In this document: positions 60,038 through 64,000 of the stretch, one piece after another | Layout: each line of letters begins with the position of its first letter | Position numbering within the stretch: the first letter of the stretch is position 1 | Assembly: GCF_000423705.1 (NCBI RefSeq) | Contig: NZ_KE384083.1 | Coordinates: forward strand, 372,001 to 436,000 | Source of the DNA: Stappia stellulata DSM 5886 | Lineage (GTDB): Bacteria > Pseudomonadota > Alphaproteobacteria > Rhizobiales > Stappiaceae | Direction: 5' to 3' | DNA length: 64,000 nt | Position numbers and translations under genes: made by a program | The notes under the pieces: generated by a model | What the model saw: only the letters and a program-made list of their open reading frames with translations | What the model was told of the DNA's origin: nothing | Databases searched by the model: none

Positions 60038-61882
60038 TCATGCGATCCGCCTTACCGCCGCGGCCTGGGCGGGACCCGCTGCAACACTGGCGTCGGATGC
60101 GGGTTCGGATGCGGACATGCGGTCGATATCTGCCGGTTCTGCAATCGCCGTGGAAGGAGCCTGAGCGAGCGGCAGATAGACCGTCACGCAGGTTCCCGCG
60201 CCGACGCGGCTTTCGAGCGTGACCCGCCCGCCGTGCAGTTCGGCCAGCCCCTTGACGACCGACAGTCCGAGCCCGGCGCCCTCATGGGCGCGCGTGGTTC
60301 CGTCGCTTGCCTGCACGAAGGGCTTCGTCACGCGCTCCAGATCCGCCGCCTCGATGCCGACGCCCGTGTCGCGTACACCGAATACCAGCCCCGAAGCTTC
60401 CTTGCGGGCAAAGAGCACGATCCGCCCGCCTGAGGGCGTGAACTTCACGGAATTGGCGAGAAGGTTCAATGCAATCTGTCGGCAAGCGCGCGGATCGGCG
60501 GTGAACTCGCCGAGATCGAGCGGAATGTCGGACGACAGGCGCAGGCCGGCCTGGTCGGCCTCCGCCGCCATCATCCGCCGGCAGCCGTCGAGACAGTTTC
60601 GCATGTCGACGGCTTCGACGGCGATGCGGAACTGACCCGCCTCGATCCGCGCCATGTTCAGCATGTCGTTGACCAGTTGCAGCAAATGGCTGCCCGACTG
60701 ATGGATCAGGCCGGCGTAGTCTTGCACCTTTTGCGGCTCGGCGGCCGCCTGCGGCAGCTTCCGCATCAGGTCGGAGAAGCCGAGAATCGCATTGAGCGGC
60801 GTGCGCAGCTCGTGGCTGACGGTTGCCAGAAAGCGCGAGCGGGCCTCCTGGGCCGCATCCGCCGCTTCGCGGGCGGCATCGCGGTCGGATTCCATCTCGC
60901 GACGGGTGTCGATGTCGCGGATCACCGAGACGACGCGCCCACCCTCGGGATCGGTCATCACCTCGAAGTCGATCCAGCCGAAGTCGGAGAGCCCGGTTTC
61001 GCCCGGACGATTGCCGCCCCGGCGCAGGCGCAACTCAAGACGGCGCGGGGTGCCGTCGGCGCCGGTGTCGGAGATCGCCTTCAGATAGGCCGGCCGGTCG
61101 CCGACATGGAGACGCTGGAAGAACCCGTCCCCGGCGAATTCGGCGGGCGCGAGGCCGAACAGGCCGCGTACCGTGGGCGAAATGCTTGCGATCCGTCCGC
61201 CGTTTTCATGCACGGCGACCGCGTCGCGGGCGTGGAGCGCGAGAAGCCGGTGACGGCCCGCTTCGCCCCGCGCCTGCGCCTCGGCGGCCCGGAGGTCCGC
61301 GACGAAGGCGAGCGCCAGCAGACTTGCCAGCATCAGGGCCATCGCGGTCGCGACCGCGCCGACCGGCAGCATGCCGAAGAGTGGATCCGGCGCGGCTGGC
61401 GTCAGGGCATTCGCGTCGACGCCGGCAAGAAGGGCGACCAGACCGATACAGACGGCAAGCGTCAGGGCAACCGCACCGGGCCGGCGGGTGAGCGCGGCTT
61501 CAAGAGGCGCCAGCACGAGAAAGGCAAGCGCCGGCGAGGCAAGGCCGCCGCTCAGCGCAGCCAGCCCGGCGACGAAGCCGGCGGAGGTGATGGCGGAGCC
61601 AAGCTGCCCGCGCGCCAGCGCACCGCTGCGCGAGACATACATCGCCAGCGGCAATTGCGTCAGCGCCCAGGCGAAAACGAGGATGGCCGCGGGCGACAAT
61701 GGTCCGTGCAGCGCAAGCAGCATCGGCAGCGCCACGAGCGCGAGCGCTCCGCACGCAAGATGCGCGCCGATGAAGGCCCGGTGTCTGAAAAGGCCGGAGG
61801 CGTCCTGCGCCGCCGACGGGTGGACCAACTGGTCGACGAGGCCGAACCCGCGCCGCAGCCGATCCCGAAATTCTGGCATCAT
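60038..61882 (-). CDS. divJ: PAS sensor histidine kinase, DivJ-like
   Basis: 614 residues (ATG 61882 or the adjacent 61879). About six membrane helices up to residue 200, then a PAS region (~220-335, 'RLLALHARDAVAVHENGGRIASISPTVRGLFG'), the H-box 'FLATVSHELRTPLNAILGFSDLM' (His354) and an ATPase with 'NLLANSVKFT', 'DTGVGI', 'GAGLGLSVV'. Caulobacter DivJ has the same arrangement: multi-span sensor, PAS, kinase of the PleC/DivJ family acting on DivK. The protein ends in an Ala/Ser-rich tail. Transcribed with the peptidoglycan-binding and DUF1491 genes behind it. Confidence 0.8.
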   Translation of the reverse strand: MMPEFRDRLRRGFGLVDQLVHPSAAQDASGLFRHRAFIGAHLACGALALVALPMLLALHGPLSPAAILVFAWALTQLPLAMYVSRSGALARGQLGSAITSAGFVAGLAALSGGLASPALAFLVLAPLEAALTRRPGAVALTLAVCIGLVALLAGVDANALTPAAPDPLFGMLPVGAVATAMALMLASLLALAFVADLRAAEAQARGEAGRHRLLALHARDAVAVHENGGRIASISPTVRGLFGLAPAEFAGDGFFQRLHVGDRPAYLKAISDTGADGTPRRLELRLRRGGNRPGETGLSDFGWIDFEVMTDPEGGRVVSVIRDIDTRREMESDRDAAREAADAAQEARSRFLATVSHELRTPLNAILGFSDLMRKLPQAAAEPQKVQDYAGLIHQSGSHLLQLVNDMLNMARIEAGQFRIAVEAVDMRNCLDGCRRMMAAEADQAGLRLSSDIPLDLGEFTADPRACRQIALNLLANSVKFTPSGGRIVLFARKEASGLVFGVRDTGVGIEAADLERVTKPFVQASDGTTRAHEGAGLGLSVVKGLAELHGGRVTLESRVGAGTCVTVYLPLAQAPSTAIAEPADIDRMSASEPASDASVAAGPAQAAAVRRIA

Positions 61883-62010
61883 ATTCCTGGTCCCGGCACC
61901 CGTGCCGTTTGTTCGCCAATCTTGTCTGCAATGGTCACAGGAACGGCTTAAGGAACCGTGAAACCATCGTTTTTCGGGCTGAGCCCGTGATCGGCGGCGC
62001 GCGCGCCAAT

Positions 62011-62040
62011 TTCGCTAAAATTTGATGCAAATTTTGCGAA
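62011..62040. promoter_or_regulatory. 13-bp-arm palindrome in the divergent promoter of divJ-like and DUF5330
   Basis: Arms TTCGC-(T)-AAAATTTG (62011-62024) and CAAATTTTGCGAA (62028-62040) match over 13 positions with one bulged T, around a 3-base ATG loop. It is AT-rich inside a GC-rich gap (61883-62189, no gene) between two divergent genes. Probable operator for a dimeric repressor, or an AT-rich hairpin. No T-run is placed as in a terminator, and there are no coding genes to terminate on either side. Confidence 0.45.
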
Positions 62041-62189
62041 AACTCGTCTCGAAATTGATGAAAATGCACGCGCGACCCGCAACAGCTTTTTCGAACGCAC
62101 CTGCTAGTGTGCGGGAATAACGGTTTTCGACGACCCGTCTGCGGCGATCGGAACCGACCTTTAACAGGACGACTGAACGAAGGGCGGCA

Positions 62190-62645
62190 ATGATGTTCTT
62201 CTTGCTGAGATGCGCATTCTGGATCGGTCTGGTGCTCCTGCTCCTGCCGATCGACACGGGTCCGGACGAAAGTGCGACCGCCGGGATATCCCCGGTGAAG
62301 GCTTTCTTTGCGGCGCAATCGACCATCAGCGACCTTTCCGGCTTCTGCGAACGCAATCCGGAGACCTGCGCCACCGGCGGACAGGCCATCGCCCGCATCG
62401 GCGAAAAGGCGAAGGTCAGCGCCAAGATCCTGATCAACTACATGGACGAGGACGGCACGCTGGTCACCGGCGCGACCGGAACGCTTTCGGCCGCCGATCT
62501 GGAACCGGAATGGGCGCTCGACCTGCCCTCCGCAGGATCATCGCAGGCCCCGGCAGAGGCGACCGCGCCTCCGGCCGAGACGGCCAATCTGCCGCAGGAC
62601 GGCGCATCGCCGCTCCCGACGCCCAGACCGCGCCCCGGAGCCTGA
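62190..62645 (+). CDS. DUF5330 protein, membrane-anchored
   Basis: 151 residues. N-terminal membrane segment ('FLLRCAFWIGLVLLLLPI'), a short conserved helical region ('VKAFFAAQSTISDLSGFCERNPETCATGGQAIARIGEKAKVSAKIL') and a Pro/Ala-rich tail. Two cysteines may form a disulphide. Family of unknown function in Rhizobiales. Terminated by the strong hairpin at 62732-62777. Confidence 0.85.
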   Translation: MMFFLLRCAFWIGLVLLLLPIDTGPDESATAGISPVKAFFAAQSTISDLSGFCERNPETCATGGQAIARIGEKAKVSAKILINYMDEDGTLVTGATGTLSAADLEPEWALDLPSAGSSQAPAEATAPPAETANLPQDGASPLPTPRPRPGA

Positions 62646-62731
62646 CAGCCAAAGCCGCAAGACTTCGACAGACACTCCCGGCGCGCTCCACAAACAAACG
62701 TTTGCGCCAACACTTGGCGGGTTTTCCGCCA

Positions 62732-62777
62732 GCCGCAGGCGACTTGCTGCCCATTTCGCCTGCGGCCTTTTCTTTTT
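62732..62777 (+). terminator. Rho-independent terminator of DUF5330
   Basis: GCCGCAGGCGA (62732-62742) pairs perfectly with TCGCCTGCGGC (62756-62766), loop 13 bases, followed by CTTTTCTTTTTT. The clearest intrinsic terminator in the window. Confidence 0.88.
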
Positions 62778-62887
62778 TCGTCCATGCACGGGCACCGGTT
62801 CCGCGTTCAATCCTGTGAGCGACGGTTTTCTTGGGGCGGCAAGCGGACTATATACGGGACCAGTTATCCCCCGACCCGACAGGCGCC

Positions 62888-63319
62888 ATGATCCCTCCCC
62901 TTTCAGAAATCCTCGACAACTTCGAATTCCTCGACGAGTGGGACGACCGCTATCGCTATGTCATCGAGCTGGGCCGCACCCTTCCGGCGTTCCCGGAAGC
63001 GGAACGCACCGAGGCCAACAAGGTGCGCGGCTGCGTTTCCCAGGTCTGGCTGTCGAAAACCGCCACCCGCGACGCCGACGGCGCCACTCGCCTCACCTAT
63101 GACGGCGACAGCGACGCCCATATCGTCAAGGGCCTCGTCGCCATCGTGCTTTCCGCCTACAACGGCAAGAGCGCCGCGGAAATCGTCGAGACCGACATCG
63201 ACGGCGTTTTCGGCCAGATCGGCCTGAAGGAACACCTGACCCCGCAGCGCGCCAACGGTCTGAAATCCATGGTGGAACAGATCCGCGCGGATGCGCGCGC
63301 AGCCCTGGCGGACGCCTGA
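62888..63319 (+). CDS. sufE: SufE-family sulphur acceptor protein
   Basis: 143 residues from ATG 62888; the open frame from 62831 is not needed. Conserved block 'RYRYVIELGRTLPAFPEAER' and the acceptor cysteine Cys49 in 'KVRGCVSQVW'. The C-terminal half has 'SDAHIVKGLVAIVLSAYNGKSA'. SufE accepts persulphide sulphur from the cysteine desulphurase SufS for Fe-S cluster assembly. suf genes are not in this window, so it is a detached sufE; a CsdE-like role is the alternative. Confidence 0.92.
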   Translation: MIPPLSEILDNFEFLDEWDDRYRYVIELGRTLPAFPEAERTEANKVRGCVSQVWLSKTATRDADGATRLTYDGDSDAHIVKGLVAIVLSAYNGKSAAEIVETDIDGVFGQIGLKEHLTPQRANGLKSMVEQIRADARAALADA

Positions 63320-63335
63320 AGACGCAAAGCGGCCG

Positions 63336-64000
63336 TCACGGCATCAGGCCGTAGTGACGCGCAAGACGGGCCAGCCCCATCATCAGCACGATCTTTCCGG
63401 AGCGCGGCGGCCAGCGCCGCGCCTTTTCGACCTCCCCAAGCCCCTTCAACTCACAGCACACATCGATCAGCACCGGCGCCAGTTCCGGGCCGACCGCTTT
63501 CAGCGCGCGGTCCACCCGGCTCCGCGCCGCAATCGTTGCATCGGAGAGCTCCGCAATCCCGGAAGCGCCGGAGCGTTTTCCGCCGGTGCCGCCGGCCCCG
63601 TCCCAGCTCTGCGTCGCCAGACCCGGGACGATGCGCCCGAAAGTGACGTCGCTCCGCAACCGTTCGCCGGCCTCGAACCTCGACGCATCGATCAGGGGCT
63701 GACCGTCCGCGCCCTTGCGGTTGCGCAACCAGGAAAGCGGGCTTTCCCCGTGGTCGACGGCCAGAACCTCACGTGATCCGTCGGGCTGCGCCAGCGTTCG
63801 CGTTCCGCGCGCCTGATGCTGCGCGCGAAATCCGTCGTCACCACCTGACGCGCGCCTGAGACGGGCACGGCCTGTTTGCGACACTCGCAGCGTCCCCGCG
63901 CCGCACCGCTCGATCAGGCCCTGCTTCATGGCACTGCGCAAGACGGGAGCGGCGACAAGAACCTCTTGCGACTGGATCCGCCGCTCACTTGCCCCGGGGG
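63336..64000 (-). CDS. DUF6456 protein, truncated by the window end
   Basis: The frame is open from the stop at 63336 to the right edge, so at least 220 residues and no real start are seen. Features: an N-terminal segment 'SERRIQSQEVL', 'GLIERCGAGTLRVSQTGRARLRR', 'NHGESPLSWLRNRK'-like 'DHGESPLSWLRNRKGADG', 'FEAGERLRSDVTFGRI', and the C-terminal 'RKARRWPPRSGKIVLMMGLARLARHYGL'-like end. A family found in Alphaproteobacteria, described only by DUF number. Convergent with sufE, 16 bases between stops. Confidence 0.83.
   Translation of the reverse strand, partial: PGASERRIQSQEVLVAAPVLRSAMKQGLIERCGAGTLRVSQTGRARLRRASGGDDGFRAQHQARGTRTLAQPDGSREVLAVDHGESPLSWLRNRKGADGQPLIDASRFEAGERLRSDVTFGRIVPGLATQSWDGAGGTGGKRSGASGIAELSDATIAARSRVDRALKAVGPELAPVLIDVCCELKGLGEVEKARRWPPRSGKIVLMMGLARLARHYGLMP

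Overview
The window is 64 kb of GC-rich DNA from an alphaproteobacterial chromosome, most likely order Hyphomicrobiales (Rhizobiales). The basis is gene content: a FeuN/FeuP/FeuQ-like module, a degP - response regulator - histidine kinase - glnE block, PleC-like and DivJ-like kinases, a near-perfect CtrA box, DUF1214/DUF1254 genes behind a PBP1A gene, and a Rhodobacter-type gene transfer agent (GTA) cluster. I cannot name the genus.

Layout. 1-4.2 kb: end of pepN, a CtrA box, a PleC-like kinase, and an ArsR regulator with two operators followed by an SRPBCC gene. 4.3-12.4 kb (minus strand): degP, a two-component pair, glnE, and a hydrolase-OsmC fusion. 12.6-16.9 kb (minus): cytochrome c maturation genes ccmI, ccmE, ccmF, ccmH. 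17-21.6 kb (minus): an unrecognised 469-aa gene, a surface-antigen-like lipoprotein, and the FeuNPQ-like module.

21.7-37.9 kb (minus) is the centrepiece: a complete-looking GTA structural cluster in the canonical order g1, g2, g3, g3.5, g4-g10, g10.1, g11-g15. It continues directly into a GH24 lysozyme and two small membrane proteins, which look like a lysis cassette in the same operon. A host-type ydcH/DUF465 gene sits inside the cluster on the opposite strand, and a 49-aa ORF with its own ribosome binding site lies between g3.5 and g4. There is no integrase, repressor or replication gene, which argues for a domesticated particle operon rather than a live prophage.

38-42.1 kb (plus): ArsR coupled to an Atm1-type ABC exporter, then psd and pssA (phosphatidylethanolamine synthesis). 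42.4-43.6 kb: a small AT-richer island with a HEPN-like protein and two tiny genes, bordered on one side by a 30-bp perfect inverted repeat (43678-43818). 43.8-49.4 kb: a YcgN/YkgJ-type cysteine-cluster protein, PBP1A, DUF1214, DUF1254, and cyclopropane fatty acid synthase.

49.4-64 kb: a lipoprotein with an upstream 70-aa gene, a DUF2336 protein, an unrecognised Trp-rich 472-aa protein paired with a secreted beta-propeller, a ferric-iron type ABC transporter whose ATPase gene is convergent with its permease gene, DUF1491, a peptidoglycan-binding membrane protein, a DivJ-like kinase, DUF5330, a SufE-like protein, and a DUF6456 gene cut by the window end. No rRNA, tRNA or CRISPR was found. Envelope themes dominate: peptidoglycan, phospholipids, periplasmic quality control and osmoregulatory signalling. 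Start codons were chosen by ribosome binding site and overlap where stated; all family assignments are from reading the protein sequence, without database searches.
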